Counted from the first letter of the stretch, positions 1 to 10,482 are shown. The stretch: 64,000 nt of DNA from Rugosibacter sp. (GCA_004322535.1 SCUZ01000064.1:1-64000), one strand, 5' to 3'. Numbers and translations are program-made. The notes: a model not told the origin generated them from the letters alone.

Positions 1-54
1 CAAACCGTGAAAGCGCGCTTCATGCTTCAGTGGCGCACCCAACTCGCGGGATAA
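1..54 (+). CDS. C-terminal end of an unidentified gene (partial)
   Basis: Frame 1 is open from the window edge to a TAA at 52-54, giving about 17 residues ending in QLAG. The frame closes just before a strong bidirectional hairpin terminator, as expected for the tail of a gene converging on rplY. It is too short to identify, and the other forward frames are either closed or run through the terminator. Confidence 0.35.
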   Translation, partial: QTVKARFMLQWRTQLAG

Positions 55-66
55 GTGCTCACAAAA

Positions 67-95
67 CCAAAACCCGGCGTTATGCCGGGTTTTGG
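67..95. terminator. bidirectional rho-independent terminator downstream of rplY
   Basis: A perfect 12-bp inverted repeat (arms CCAAAACCCGGC and its complement) surrounds a 5-base loop, GTTAT. The A/T-rich outer ends give a U-tract in both directions, so it can end both the rplY transcript and the rightward gene at the edge. A second, imperfect hairpin (about 98-128, arms TAGTCGG and CCGACTA) lies between it and rplY. Confidence 0.85.
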
Positions 96-192
96 CATAG
101 TCGGCTCCGGGATTACCGAGACCGACTATCAGACGTAACTGCGGGCGCACCTGAGAGGGCATCAGTGGCGCCGTGCCAGATGCGTAGTCACA

Positions 193-849
193 TCACTTCT
201 TGGCAGCAGGTGCAGGGGCTGCAGCAGGCGCGGCCGTTGCAGCCGAATCGGCCTCGGGAGCTGCATCTGCATCTTCATCTTTACCACGCACGGTGAGAAT
301 GGTTGCAACCACAGGGTCTTCACCCTTATGCACAATCACTTCAACGCCTGCGGGCAAGCTTAGCTGCGACACATGCAAGGAATGTCCGGCGACCAGATCC
401 TTCAGATCCACCTCGATAAATGCAGGTAAATCCTTGGGCAAGCAACGCACTTCGACGTCAGTCAGCACATGTTGGATGATGCCGCCGCCCAGCTTGACGC
501 CTGGCGCAATATCCGCATTGATAAAGTGCAGTGGCACTTTCTGATGCAGTTTATGGGTGGCATCAACACGCTGGAAGTCAGCATGCAAAATAACCTGGCG
601 ATAGGGGTGGCGTTGCACGTCACGCAGCAAGCAGGTTTCTTTGACGCCATCAATGTTCGCGATTAACACGGAGGAATAAAACGCCTCTTTGCGCAACAGC
701 TGAAACAGCTCGTTGTGGTCGATATCAATGGATTGTGGTTTTTCTGTGTTGCCATAGATAATGGCAGGAACACGGCCCGTGCGACGCAGGCGGCGGCTCG
801 CTCCGGTGCCCTGGCCATCACGTTTGTTTGCGTTAAATTCAAGTTGCAT
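193..849 (-). CDS. rplY: 50S ribosomal protein L25 (Ctc/TL5 type)
   Basis: This 218-residue protein binds 5S rRNA in the large ribosomal subunit. The N-terminal L25 domain (about residues 1-95) carries GASRRLRRTGRVPAIIYG and DVQRHP-type signatures. A second beta-rich TL5/Ctc domain (about 96-185) follows, and then a low-complexity tail rich in Ala, Pro, Asp and Glu ending in AAKK. The length matches the long, general-stress-type form rather than the 94-residue E. coli L25. AGGGAG about eight bases before the ATG supports the start. It lies just downstream of prs on the same strand, the usual betaproteobacterial order. Confidence 0.97.
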   Translation of the reverse strand: MQLEFNANKRDGQGTGASRRLRRTGRVPAIIYGNTEKPQSIDIDHNELFQLLRKEAFYSSVLIANIDGVKETCLLRDVQRHPYRQVILHADFQRVDATHKLHQKVPLHFINADIAPGVKLGGGIIQHVLTDVEVRCLPKDLPAFIEVDLKDLVAGHSLHVSQLSLPAGVEVIVHKGEDPVVATILTVRGKDEDADAAPEADSAATAAPAAAPAPAAKK

Positions 850-923
850 GATTTACTCCCTTACTTCACAAGTGGTACTGCACGACAATATCCCCGCCCG
901 CGACCAGGCGAGGGGTTAAGAAA

Positions 924-1880
924 CTAGTCCATGAACAAGGATGAGACCGATGCTTCATTGCTGATGCGCAACATGGTTTCGGCCATCAGTTCAGCAATCG
1001 AAATCTGGCGAATACGCGGGCATGCAACGGCTTCGGGCGACAGGGGGATCGTATCGGTCACTACCAGTTCATCGATCTCGGACTCGGCAATACGCGCCAC
1101 TGCGCTACCAGACAACACCGCGTGCGTGCAGTAGGCGAGCACCTTGGTTGCGCCTTGCTCTTTTAAGGCCTGCGACGCTTTGCACAGCGTTCCAGCCGTA
1201 TCCACCATGTCATCCATGATCACGCAGGTGCGGCCTGCCACATCGCCAATGATGTTCATTACTTCTGACACATTGGCTTTTGGCCGCCGTTTGTCGATGA
1301 TGGCTAAATCCGAATCCAGGCGCTTGGCCAAGGCACGGGCGCGCACCACGCCGCCCACATCGGGGGATACAACGAGCAGATTTTCATGCTGTTGCTTCCA
1401 GATGTCGCCCAACAAAATGGGCGCGGCGTAAATGTTATCCACCGGAATATCGAAAAAACCCTGAATCTGATCTGCATGCAAATCAACGGTTAACAAGCGC
1501 TGCACGCCCACTGCCTGCAACATGTTGGCAACCACTTTGGCGGTAATGGCAACGCGCGCCGAGCGCGTCCGGCGATCTTGCCGGGCATAGCCGAAATACG
1601 GAATCGCTGCGGTGATACGGCCAGCTGAAGCACGTTTTAACGCGTCGACCATGACCATCAATTCCATCAGGTTATCGTTCGTCGGCTGACAAGTCGATTG
1701 CAGGATGAACACATCCTGTCCGCGCACGTGCTCGAGAATCTCGACATTGACTTCGCCGTCGGAAAAACGCCCTACATTGGCGCGGCCCAGCGAAATATGC
1801 AGGCGTTTGACCACATCGGCCGCCAATTTGGGGTTGGCATTGCCGGTAAAAACCATCAGGCTGTCGTAGGACATATCCAT
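924..1880 (-). CDS. prs: ribose-phosphate pyrophosphokinase (PRPP synthetase)
   Basis: The enzyme makes PRPP from ribose 5-phosphate and ATP for purine, pyrimidine, histidine, tryptophan and NAD synthesis, in the cytoplasm. The 318-residue length is typical. Visible motifs are [12 protein letters not shown] at the N-terminus, the [17 protein letters not shown] metal and nucleotide region near residue 130, [19 protein letters not shown], and the PRPP-binding loop [13 protein letters not shown] near 220. The start could be either ATG in M-D-M-S-Y. The gene lies between tRNA-Gln and rplY, all on the minus strand, probably in one transcription unit that begins at lolB or ispE. Confidence 0.98.
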   Translation of the reverse strand: MDMSYDSLMVFTGNANPKLAADVVKRLHISLGRANVGRFSDGEVNVEILEHVRGQDVFILQSTCQPTNDNLMELMVMVDALKRASAGRITAAIPYFGYARQDRRTRSARVAITAKVVANMLQAVGVQRLLTVDLHADQIQGFFDIPVDNIYAAPILLGDIWKQQHENLLVVSPDVGGVVRARALAKRLDSDLAIIDKRRPKANVSEVMNIIGDVAGRTCVIMDDMVDTAGTLCKASQALKEQGATKVLAYCTHAVLSGSAVARIAESEIDELVVTDTIPLSPEAVACPRIRQISIAELMAETMLRISNEASVSSLFMD

Positions 1881-1928
1881 CTGCTCAAGCGCTGCGGCAG
1901 GAAAGCGCCTGCCAGTCGTGGATCGGGG

Positions 1929-2002
1929 CTGGGGAGGAAGGATTCGAACCTTCGCATGCTGGAATCAAAATCCAGTGCCTTAACCAACTTGGCGACTCCC
2001 CA
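1929..2002 (-). tRNA. tRNA-Gln (anticodon TTG)
   Basis: The minus strand folds as a 74-base cloverleaf. The acceptor stem TGGGGAG pairs with CTCCCCA and is followed by a G discriminator base. The D arm is GCC/GGC, the anticodon stem CTGGA/TCCAG holds loop TTTTGAT, and the T arm is GAAGG-TTCGAAT-CCTTC. Anticodon TTG reads CAA and CAG glutamine codons. CCA is not encoded (the next bases are CCC). No convincing promoter of its own is seen, so it is probably processed from the ispE-prs transcript. Confidence 0.97.
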
Positions 2003-2114
2003 ATACTATAGTGGACCACCCAGCCATTTAACCCATTCACAAGGCCAAAAGGCCAAAACGGGAAACAGGCAGGTGTCGAAAGGACGCGCATTGTCGTGGT
2101 TTTTTCGTCATCTG

Positions 2115-3008
2115 TCAAATAAAAGCCAGCGGATGTTGATCTATGCCCCGGGCAACAAAGCCCTGCATCGATGATGGCAAGGCAGCATGCGCCGCATCAG
2201 CGGCGGCGGCCGTAGCAAAGGCCACAAAACAGCACGCGCCCGATCCACTCATGCGCGCGTCCCCCCATGCGCGTAGCCAGTCCAGATGCCGCGCGACTTG
2301 CGGATAAAGCGCAGCAGCAACGGCTTCCAGATCATTGCGGCCCGCGCCTGAATGCCAGGCGCTAGCCGCCATCGCCGGGGTGTCACGGCGCAGATCTGAC
2401 GCCGCAAAAATTTGTGCTGTAGGCACGGCAACCGGTGGCACCAGCACCAGATACCACGCGGGCGGGGGCGTGACATCAGTGAAGCGCTCGCCCACGCCTT
2501 CGGCAAATGCGGTATGCCCATGAATAAATATCGGCACATCGGCGCCCAGCGCGAAGGCGATGCGTTGTAACTGCGCGCGATCAAGCCCCGTGCGCCATAA
2601 ATGATTCAGTGCAATCAGTGTCGTTGCCGCATCCGAGCTGCCGCCGCCCAACCCGCCACCCAGCGGCAGACGCTTATCAACGTGCAAGGTAACCCCTAGC
2701 TTGGTGCTCCGCGCCATCGATGCAGAAGCCACGAGGAGTATTTCTGTGCGCAAAGCCTGTGCTGCGCGTACCGCCAAATGGTTTTCATCCGCGACACCCG
2801 GCAGCGGCGTTGCCAGCACGATGCGGCCATCCTGGCGAGGCTCGCAGCGTATGGAATCGCCTACATCCAAAAATCGAAACACGGTTTGCAGCAAATGGTA
2901 ACCATCCGCGCGTCGGCCGATGACATGCAAAAACAAGTTGATCTTGGCAGGCGCAAACCATTTATGCGATTCGTCATAGGGCAGTTCATTCGTCATCGCG
3001 TCATTCAT
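2115..3008 (-). CDS. ispE: 4-diphosphocytidyl-2-C-methyl-D-erythritol kinase
   Basis: This is the fourth step of the MEP isoprenoid pathway: ATP-dependent phosphorylation of CDP-methylerythritol. It is a GHMP kinase of 297 residues. APAKINLFLHVIGRRADGYH contains the substrate Lys and the GYH motif. PLGGGLGGGSSDAAT is the ATP-binding loop, and a C-terminal GSGACCFV glycine motif follows. The start ATG overlaps the lolB stop by eight bases (ATGAATGA), so translational coupling with lolB is likely. A second in-frame ATG four codons in (2996) is possible. Confidence 0.97.
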   Translation of the reverse strand: MNDAMTNELPYDESHKWFAPAKINLFLHVIGRRADGYHLLQTVFRFLDVGDSIRCEPRQDGRIVLATPLPGVADENHLAVRAAQALRTEILLVASASMARSTKLGVTLHVDKRLPLGGGLGGGSSDAATTLIALNHLWRTGLDRAQLQRIAFALGADVPIFIHGHTAFAEGVGERFTDVTPPPAWYLVLVPPVAVPTAQIFAASDLRRDTPAMAASAWHSGAGRNDLEAVAAALYPQVARHLDWLRAWGDARMSGSGACCFVAFATAAAADAAHAALPSSMQGFVARGIDQHPLAFI

Positions 3009-3588
3009 CCGTGAACTCCCAGGAATCCACGATGAGCTTCAAGGTCACATCATCGTGTGTGACAAGCAATGTGCGCAAAAGCCGGCGCTGGTGATACGCC
3101 GCGCAGCAAGTACCCGTGGGGTGCAGCGTAGTATCCGTCACTGAGACGTGCCAGCCATCGACTGCGCCTTCCAATTCGGGATGTGCGCCACGCAGCCAAT
3201 CGGTGAGACTATCCAGCGGTAGCGTGGTGCCAAATACACGCTGGGCGAGTTCCGGCAGATTACTGGCTTCTACCGTCAGCTGATTCGGTTGCGTCAGTCG
3301 CGCAGTCGTCGCATCGCGCCGAATTTCGGCCAGACCTTGGCCGAGCGGCGAAACAAAGAGCACCACATCTTCTGCCCCTGTGTGCTGCCAGCGAAAGCGC
3401 ACGTGATCCTGGCGCTTATCCTGTTGCAAGGAGAGTCTGCCTTCCGCTACAAAGTTTTCTACCGGCGGGCCTAACAACAACGCAGGCGCATTTGCAGACA
3501 ACCTCGCATCAGGGGCTGCCGGAAACTGCGCGCAAGCCGCGACAACAAGCACAAAGCAGGCAACAGGAAAAATCTGCCGCAACCGCAT
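3001..3588 (-). CDS. lolB: outer-membrane lipoprotein insertion receptor LolB
   Basis: LolB takes lipoproteins from the periplasmic carrier LolA and inserts them in the outer membrane. There is a lipoprotein signal with lipobox VAAC and lipidated Cys about 20 residues in. The LolB fold follows (VENFVAEGRLSLQQ, VRFRWQHTG), ending in LKLIVDSWEF. The ATG overlaps the TPR gene stop (TGATG); a GTG one codon upstream is also possible. Near the C-terminus, between DGWHVSV and LKLIVDSW, the protein reads GTCCAAYHQRRLLRTLL, which is encoded by a copy of the dispersed element (3077-3115). From memory of the family this makes the segment about eight residues longer than usual. Confidence 0.92.
   Translation of the reverse strand: MRLRQIFPVACFVLVVAACAQFPAAPDARLSANAPALLLGPPVENFVAEGRLSLQQDKRQDHVRFRWQHTGAEDVVLFVSPLGQGLAEIRRDATTARLTQPNQLTVEASNLPELAQRVFGTTLPLDSLTDWLRGAHPELEGAVDGWHVSVTDTTLHPTGTCCAAYHQRRLLRTLLVTHDDVTLKLIVDSWEFTDE
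3077..3115 (+). repeat. dispersed element copy 1, inside lolB
   Basis: This is one of the longest copies: core AAAAGCCGGCGCTGGTGATA, then CGCCGCGCAGCAAG and TACCC. The gene reads the opposite strand in the YHQRRLL frame. The GGCG and CGCC segments could form a short 4-5 bp stem around the CTGGTGATA loop. The tail CGCCGCGCAGCAA recurs only in copy 13 (48929-48976). Confidence 0.85.
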
Positions 3589-5378
3589 CACGGAACAAAT
3601 CGCTTGATCGTTGTCGCCAGCGCCTCATTTTTCGGATGCGCCAGCGTCGCATCGCGCCAGAACTTGATGGCTTCGTCGTGACGTCCGAGCGACCATAGCA
3701 CTTCACCGATATGTGCCGCAATTTCGGCATCGGGCTTGAGCGCATAGGCTTTTTTCAAGGTCGTCAAGGCCTCATTCGCTTGACCCTGCCGAAACAACGC
3801 CCAGCCTTTGCTATCCAGAATAAACGGGTCATCGGGTTTCAGCGTTAGCGCCTGATCGATCAGCTGCACAGCTTCGGCAAGGCGCACTTTACGATCGGCC
3901 AGTGAATAGCCCAGCGCGTTATAAGCTATGGCCTCTTCTGGTTTTAATTTGATCAAATGCCGTAAATGCCGCTCCATCGTCGTCACATCATTCAGTTTTT
4001 CTGCCGCGAGCGCCGTCTCGTAGAGTAAATCCGGGTCATCTGGTTGCGCTTCCAGCGCAGCACTCAACATGGCATACCCTTCGGCATAGCGTCCGCCCTC
4101 GCGCAGCAATTGCGCCTCAGCAATGATCAAGCGGCTATCGGTGGGCGTGCTGGCACGTGCGATCGCAATCTGTTCGCGCGCCTCATCAAGCTTGTTTTGT
4201 TGTACCAGCAATTGCGCTGCACGCACGTGCGCCGGGACTTTCTGCTCGCCGTCTGCAACCGCACGATACCAATCAAGTGCCTCATCATTTCGCCCTGCCT
4301 GCTCTGCGATCTGGCCGAGGTAAAAGCGCGCCGCATCTTGCTCGCCCCGTCCCAGGAGCATGAAGTGCTTGAGATTTTTTTCGGCTGTGGCAACATCGTT
4401 TAACTGCAACGAGAGTATGCCAACGGCAAACAACACATCCGGATTTTCCGGATGCAACCGCAGCAGTGTTTCAAATTCCTTCCGGGCATCGTCATAGCGT
4501 TTTTCAGCCACCAGGGTGCGGGCATAACCCAAGCGCACATCATGCGCTGAAGGGTTGGCCGCAAGAAACCGCTTCAGAAAATCAAGTTGTGGTGCGCCCT
4601 GCGCAAGCAAATCGGCTTTCAACAAAGCGGCAGGTTCCCATGTGGTGCGCAATGCTAGCGCTTGATCCACTTCGCTCATGGCCCCGGCTTTGTCATTCAC
4701 TGCAAGCGCTGCTTGAGCGCGTACCAAGTGCGCCTCGGGCAACGCCGCATAAGGCTGGGTGAGTTGATCGAACAAGCGCTTGACCGCTGCTTTATCGGGA
4801 TAATTTGCGAAAACGCGTTGTTGCTGAAGCAGCAAATCGCCGGTGCGCGGGCCAGCATTTTCAAGATCATGCGCCAGGTTAACCGCCAACTCGTCAATCC
4901 GGCCACTGGCCAGCAGCAAGGTAGCCAGCATTCGCTGCGCTTCCCTGGCTTGCGGGTCAATCGCTACCCACATGCGCGAAGCTTCCAGTGCGATAGGATA
5001 CTGCCGCGCATATAACGCCACTTCCGCGGCACGACGCACAATGCGCGGGTCCCGCGTATTTTTCGCCAGATCAAAATATACCTCGGAAGCGGTCGCCATC
5101 TGGCCGCGCTGCCCGGCAATTTCGGCCAGCAAAAATTCATAGAGAATTTTTTCCGTCAAGACCATTTTTGGCAAGCGCTCATCCTCTTTGGCACTCGTTG
5201 CCGCCTCAGATGCTTGATCTACGATTGACGTTGGCACACCTTGCGCCAGCAATACTGATGGATTCTGCGCCAGCGCAAAACCGCTGCAAAAAAACAAGGC
5301 CAGCACCATAGGCCGCAACGTCGACCGCAAAGTGTGCCGCAAGAGACCAGACGCCATCGGGTGATCAATAGAATTCAT
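3588..5378 (-). CDS. tetratricopeptide-repeat protein with signal peptide
   Basis: A protein of about 596 residues built almost entirely of TPR helices. Clear repeats include YDDARKEFETLLRLHPENPD, EEAIAYNALGYSLADR and a C-terminal AHIGEVLWSLGRHDEA. The N-terminus has a hydrophobic export signal (PMVLALFFCSGFALAQ), so it is predicted periplasmic or anchored. I chose the second ATG (M-N-S-I-D) at 5378; an upstream ATG at 5411 and a later one are possible, and no strong ribosome site decides it. Large TPR proteins upstream of lolB-ispE are common in betaproteobacteria, and a scaffold role in envelope biogenesis is inference. It is divergent from mutM. Confidence 0.85.
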   Translation of the reverse strand: MNSIDHPMASGLLRHTLRSTLRPMVLALFFCSGFALAQNPSVLLAQGVPTSIVDQASEAATSAKEDERLPKMVLTEKILYEFLLAEIAGQRGQMATASEVYFDLAKNTRDPRIVRRAAEVALYARQYPIALEASRMWVAIDPQAREAQRMLATLLLASGRIDELAVNLAHDLENAGPRTGDLLLQQQRVFANYPDKAAVKRLFDQLTQPYAALPEAHLVRAQAALAVNDKAGAMSEVDQALALRTTWEPAALLKADLLAQGAPQLDFLKRFLAANPSAHDVRLGYARTLVAEKRYDDARKEFETLLRLHPENPDVLFAVGILSLQLNDVATAEKNLKHFMLLGRGEQDAARFYLGQIAEQAGRNDEALDWYRAVADGEQKVPAHVRAAQLLVQQNKLDEAREQIAIARASTPTDSRLIIAEAQLLREGGRYAEGYAMLSAALEAQPDDPDLLYETALAAEKLNDVTTMERHLRHLIKLKPEEAIAYNALGYSLADRKVRLAEAVQLIDQALTLKPDDPFILDSKGWALFRQGQANEALTTLKKAYALKPDAEIAAHIGEVLWSLGRHDEAIKFWRDATLAHPKNEALATTIKRFVP

Positions 5379-5446
5379 AAGCAAGGTACCCAGTAAAACA
5401 GTCGCATACAATGCACTGATGTTATCAGTTTCGTATGAATTTCCGT

Positions 5447-6271
5447 ATGCCTGAACTACCTGAAGTTGAAGTCACTCGCCGTGGTATCGCCCCTGCGCTG
5501 GTTGGCCGCCGTCTCACCAGCGCCGACTTTCGCGCCCCTGCGCTGCGCTATCCGCTACCCCATGCGCAGCGGGCGGCTTTTGTTGACCAGCGGCTGATCT
5601 CGCTGACCCGGCGCGCAAAATATCTGTTGCTGAATTTTGGCACCGGCCATCTGTTAATCCATTTGGGCATGTCGGGCAGCCTGCGATTATTGCCAACCAA
5701 TACGCCCGCACAAAAGCATGACCATGTTGATTTGGTCTTCGATGAAACCACGCTGCGCATGCGCGACCCACGACGCTTTGGTGCCATGCTTTGGTTGGAA
5801 GGCGACGGGCTTAACGACACTTTCACGCATCCCTTGCTGGCAAAGCTCGGCATCGAACCGCTCGATGAGGCATTTGACGCCCACTGGTTAAAGGCCGAAC
5901 TCGCGGGCATTAAATCAGCCATCAAACCCGTGCTGATGGATAGCCATCGCATCGTCGGCATCGGCAATATTTACGCCACGGAAAGCCTTTTTCGTGCGGG
6001 CATTAATCCGCGCACCGCAGCCGGCAAAATCTCGCTGGCACGCCTGCAGCGCCTGGTGCCGGTAATCAAAACCACCCTGCACGCAGCAATTGACGCTGGC
6101 GGCAGCAGCCTGCGCGATTTCATTCATTCGGACGGCAGCTCAGGCTATTTTCAGCAGCAATATTTTGCTTATGGCCGCACGGGCCAGCCCTGTCGAATTT
6201 GCGGCCACGCGATCCAGGAGATAAGGCAGGCGCAGCGCACGACGTTTTACTGCACGCACTGCCAGCGGTAA
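5447..6271 (+). CDS. mutM: formamidopyrimidine-DNA glycosylase (Fpg)
   Basis: A bifunctional glycosylase/AP lyase that removes 8-oxoguanine and FaPy lesions. The start is set by biochemistry: catalysis needs Pro as residue 1 after Met removal, so M-PELPEVEVTRRG (5447) is used rather than the ATG at 5435. The conserved Lys region RRAKYLLLNF and GMSGSL are present. The C-terminal zinc finger is C-x2-C-x16-C-x2-C (CRIC...CTHC). The length of 274 residues is typical. Residues around 21-31 (RRLTSADFRAP) are encoded by a dispersed element copy, without obvious length change. Convergent with the ferredoxin, with five bases between the stops. Confidence 0.97.
   Translation: MPELPEVEVTRRGIAPALVGRRLTSADFRAPALRYPLPHAQRAAFVDQRLISLTRRAKYLLLNFGTGHLLIHLGMSGSLRLLPTNTPAQKHDHVDLVFDETTLRMRDPRRFGAMLWLEGDGLNDTFTHPLLAKLGIEPLDEAFDAHWLKAELAGIKSAIKPVLMDSHRIVGIGNIYATESLFRAGINPRTAAGKISLARLQRLVPVIKTTLHAAIDAGGSSLRDFIHSDGSSGYFQQQYFAYGRTGQPCRICGHAIQEIRQAQRTTFYCTHCQR
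5507..5530 (-). repeat. dispersed element copy 2, inside mutM
   Basis: On the minus strand: AAAGTCGGCGCTGGTGAG followed by ACGGCG. The mutM frame reads the opposite strand as RRLTSADF. The site lies in the variable strand after the N-terminal helix, and the protein length looks normal, so native codons may have been replaced rather than interrupted. Confidence 0.8.
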
Positions 6272-6276
6272 CTATT

Positions 6277-7592
<1,316 letters not shown>

Positions 7593-7607
7593 GCGTTGCA
7601 GAGGGGC

Positions 7608-8918
7608 TTACTCAGTCGCCACAACAACGGTGACCAGATGATCACGCGGGACATGGCGAGCGAAAGCATCGCGCACCTGGGAAATTGTCACTGCATTGAC
7701 CCGCGCTGGAAAATCATCCAGATAAGTGAGTGGCAAACCATAAAATCCGATGGTCGATAAATAGCCCAGCAGCTTGGCGTTGCTATCCAAACGCAGCGCC
7801 AAGCCATCAACAAGATTTTTTTTCGCTGCAACCAGTTCTTTCGCCGTCGGGCCTTGCACCATGAAGCTGCTTAATACGTCATCAACGACTTTGAGTGCAT
7901 CATTAACCTGTGAGCGCTTGGTTTGCAGATTAATTTCAAAGGGACCGGGCAACAGTTGCGGATAAAAATAAGAACTTACGCTATACGCATAGCCTCGTTT
8001 TTCTCGTACCTCTTTCATCAACCGTGAGGCAAATCCACCACCGCCCAAACTGTAATTGCCCACCAGCAGGGCAAAGTAATCCGCATCGCCACGCCGCACA
8101 GCGGGTAGCCCGATATGTACGTGGCTTTGCGCAGCAGGATGCGCGACTTTAATTGTCTGACTTTTTGGCAACGTGACAGGCGGCAAGGTAACGGACGCAC
8201 CGCCAGCGGGCAAGGCCTGCGATAACTGATTAGCGATAGCTTCCGCTTCGCTGCGCGAAATATCGCCAATGAGAGAGATCGTCGCATGTTTAGCCGCGTA
8301 GTGTTGCTGATAAAAATCGATGAGGTCTTGCCGCGTGATGGCAGCCACGCTCTCGGCAGTCGCGCTGACGCCATAGGGATGAGCAGGATAAATCGCTGCG
8401 GCAAATCGCTTGGCGACGATCGCACCCGGCTGCGTGTCCGCTTCACGGATGGCGGCGATGCTGCGTTCTTTTTCACGCGTCAGCGCGGCTTGTGGAAAAG
8501 TCGGCGCTGACAATACGGTGTGCATGAGTGTTAACGCGGCATCTCGCTCCGGTTTTGCAGACAGCGTGCGTAGCGCCACACTGGCGCGGTCGTTATCGAC
8601 TCCGCCACTCAGCTGGGCGCCGGTATCCGTCAAGCGTTCGGCTAACTTTTCTTCGTCCAGATCGCTCGCACCGGCTTCCAGCAAGCTGCGTGTGAGGCTC
8701 GGTAACCCGGCTTTGTCTGGCACCGAATACGCATTGCCCGCAGCAAAATCGAGTTGCACATCGAGAATCGGCACACCACGGGTTTCAACGAAATACACAC
8801 GTGCGCCGGAAGCAGTCGTCCAGTGTTCTATTTTCACGCCCGCAGTGGCTCCTGCGGAAAAAAGCGCAAGAGCGAGAAAAGAAAAAAGGGTTTTCACAAA
8901 ATGCATCTTCATCGTCAT
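7608..8918 (-). CDS. M16-family peptidase-like protein, non-catalytic subunit
   Basis: A secreted M16 (pitrilysin/MPP-like) protein of about 436 residues, with signal peptide KTLFSFLALALFSAGATAG. The zinc motif HxxEH is absent: the equivalent place reads AGLPSLTRSLLEAG. It is therefore likely the inactive partner of the next gene, as in heterodimeric M16B pairs. The C-terminal half keeps the LGGGGFASRLMKEVREKRGYAYSV signature. The start at 8918 is preferred because of a nearby AGAAAG; the longer frame to 8978 lacks a site. One degenerate dispersed-element copy lies at 8497-8518. Confidence 0.9.
   Translation of the reverse strand: MTMKMHFVKTLFSFLALALFSAGATAGVKIEHWTTASGARVYFVETRGVPILDVQLDFAAGNAYSVPDKAGLPSLTRSLLEAGASDLDEEKLAERLTDTGAQLSGGVDNDRASVALRTLSAKPERDAALTLMHTVLSAPTFPQAALTREKERSIAAIREADTQPGAIVAKRFAAAIYPAHPYGVSATAESVAAITRQDLIDFYQQHYAAKHATISLIGDISRSEAEAIANQLSQALPAGGASVTLPPVTLPKSQTIKVAHPAAQSHVHIGLPAVRRGDADYFALLVGNYSLGGGGFASRLMKEVREKRGYAYSVSSYFYPQLLPGPFEINLQTKRSQVNDALKVVDDVLSSFMVQGPTAKELVAAKKNLVDGLALRLDSNAKLLGYLSTIGFYGLPLTYLDDFPARVNAVTISQVRDAFARHVPRDHLVTVVVATE
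8497..8518 (+). repeat. dispersed element copy 3 (degenerate), inside the M16 partner gene
   Basis: AAAAGTCGGCGCTGACAATA then CGG: a perfect 15-base left core, three mismatches, then ATACGG again in register. The gene reads the other strand as L-S-A-P-T-F, the same frame used in copies 4 and 6. SAPTF also suits the family consensus here, so chance convergence is possible. Confidence 0.5.
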
Positions 8919-8977
8919 AAGCTTTCTGCAACCAAGTATTACCACTAAATGGATCGAAGTCGTCATTTGCACACTCA

Positions 8978-10363
8978 TTAATGCAGCGTCTTAATCGCAG
9001 GATTTGCGGAAGGCTTGGGATCAGCGGCATCCATCGGCTGCGGGTCAAGTACGGCAATGGTCAATGCGTCATCCTTGAAATATTTTTGAGCTACGGCCTG
9101 AACTTCTGCTGCGGTAACGCCTTTGAGTTGATCAACCAGCAGATCAACGTCGTGCCACGACAGGCCAACAGCCTCCATGCCGCCAATTTCCATTGCCTGC
9201 GCCATGAGCGAATCCCGCTTGTAAGTTTGTCCGGCAATGAGCTGGATCTTCACGCGAGATAGTTCTTCCGGGGTAATTCCAGCCACTTGTATGCGGGTGA
9301 TTTCTGCGCGCAAGGCCGCCTCTAACTCGGCCACACTGCGCCCCTCTGCCGGTTGGCCATCCACCGTGAACGTTGCTTCGCCACGCACCGTGCCGTCATA
9401 ACCTGCACCGGCGGATTGCGCAATACGCGCACCCCGCACCAGGTTCTTGGCCAACCGCGAAGTGTCATTGCCATCCAGAATCGCGGCTAGAACTTCCAGC
9501 GCATAAGGATCACGATCTTTATGCACATCACTCAGGCGTGGCACTTTCCAAAGCATGGAAAGGTAGGGTAGCTTGGCAGGTGCCTTGACGCTCACACGTC
9601 GCCAGCCTTTTTGTTCCGGCTCATTCTGTGGCTTGCGTTCAGGCAGCGCGTGGGCTTTATGCACACCGTAATACTTTTGCGCCCACCGGAATACTTCCGC
9701 GTGATCGACATCGCCCACCACTACGACATACGCATTGCTTGGCGTGTACCACTGGGTGTACCAATAATGTGCATCTTGCCAGGTCAGATGTTCCAGATCA
9801 TTCATCCAGCCGATGACTGGGCGACGATAAGGATGTGCTAAAAACGCAGCGCCACGGGCTGCCTCAACCACCTGCGCCTGTGGATTATCATCCGTGCGCA
9901 AACGACGCTCTTCCATCACCACTTTGATTTCCGAAGCAAACTCCGCCGGGGTAAACGCCAGATTCACCATTCGATCCGCTTCAAGCTGCATCATTTCGGG
10001 CAATGCCGCCTTGGGCACAATCTGAAAATACGCGGTGTAGTCGTAGGAAGTAAACGCGTTATCCTGTCCACCTGCGGCAGCCACGCGCTGGTTGAATTCG
10101 CCCGAGGGCAGTCGCTTGGTGCCTTTGAACATTAAATGTTCCAGCGCATGCGCTACGCCGGATGTGCCATCTTTTTCGTCCATGCTGCCGGCGCGATACC
10201 AAATCATGTGCACTACCGTGGGCGCGCGATGATCTTCTTTGACGATAACACGCAGCCCATTGGGTAAAGTGGTTTCAAATGTATTGAGCACCGGATTGGC
10301 AAAAGTCGGTGCTGGTGATACGGCGACAAATAACAAAATGGCAAGGCAGATGGGCAATTTCAT
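8978..10363 (-). CDS. M16-family zinc metallopeptidase, catalytic subunit
   Basis: A secreted pitrilysin-type peptidase of about 461 residues. The inverted zinc motif HxxEH is intact (HALEHLMFKG), with the downstream glutamates in VVMEERRLRTDDNP. It probably pairs with the inactive M16 protein 60 bases downstream. The start is M-KLPICLAILLFVAV (10363), which places a signal peptide at the N-terminus. The upstream frame to 10450 would add 29 residues without a signal-like character. The end of the signal peptide (VSPAPTF-ANP) is encoded by a dispersed element copy. Divergent from ftsY. Substrate unknown. Confidence 0.93.
   Translation of the reverse strand: MKLPICLAILLFVAVSPAPTFANPVLNTFETTLPNGLRVIVKEDHRAPTVVHMIWYRAGSMDEKDGTSGVAHALEHLMFKGTKRLPSGEFNQRVAAAGGQDNAFTSYDYTAYFQIVPKAALPEMMQLEADRMVNLAFTPAEFASEIKVVMEERRLRTDDNPQAQVVEAARGAAFLAHPYRRPVIGWMNDLEHLTWQDAHYWYTQWYTPSNAYVVVVGDVDHAEVFRWAQKYYGVHKAHALPERKPQNEPEQKGWRRVSVKAPAKLPYLSMLWKVPRLSDVHKDRDPYALEVLAAILDGNDTSRLAKNLVRGARIAQSAGAGYDGTVRGEATFTVDGQPAEGRSVAELEAALRAEITRIQVAGITPEELSRVKIQLIAGQTYKRDSLMAQAMEIGGMEAVGLSWHDVDLLVDQLKGVTAAEVQAVAQKYFKDDALTIAVLDPQPMDAADPKPSANPAIKTLH
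10301..10334 (+). repeat. dispersed element copy 4, in the signal-peptide region of the M16 peptidase
   Basis: AAAAGTCGGTGCTGGTGATA then CGGCGACAAATAAC. The gene reads the complement as VSPAPTF, right at the predicted signal-peptidase site. The tail (ACAAATAAC) resembles the CAAATACC tail of copies 1 and 13 with a short deletion. Confidence 0.85.
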
Positions 10364-10482
10364 GGTCGAAGTCAGTAAGTAACTGTTAGGTAGTCGCTGA
10401 AAGGTCAATGCGAGCGAAGGCGCTCTGTTAAAATTATTCCTGCGCGACATCTTATCGCTTCCGCCTCTGACATCTCACCCCT

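Noticed and set aside
200..544. Long open frames antisense to rplY and to many other genes
   Set aside because: They mirror the codon pattern of well-identified genes on the opposite strand and have no family signature or ribosome site.
1929..2030. TATAGT box just upstream of tRNA-Gln as its promoter
   Set aside because: It is three bases from the mature 5' end and has no -35 at proper spacing.
2040..2060. AAGGCCAAAAGGCCAAAAC tandem near tRNA-Gln
   Set aside because: Only two short units; too small for a meaningful repeat and not a promoter or terminator.
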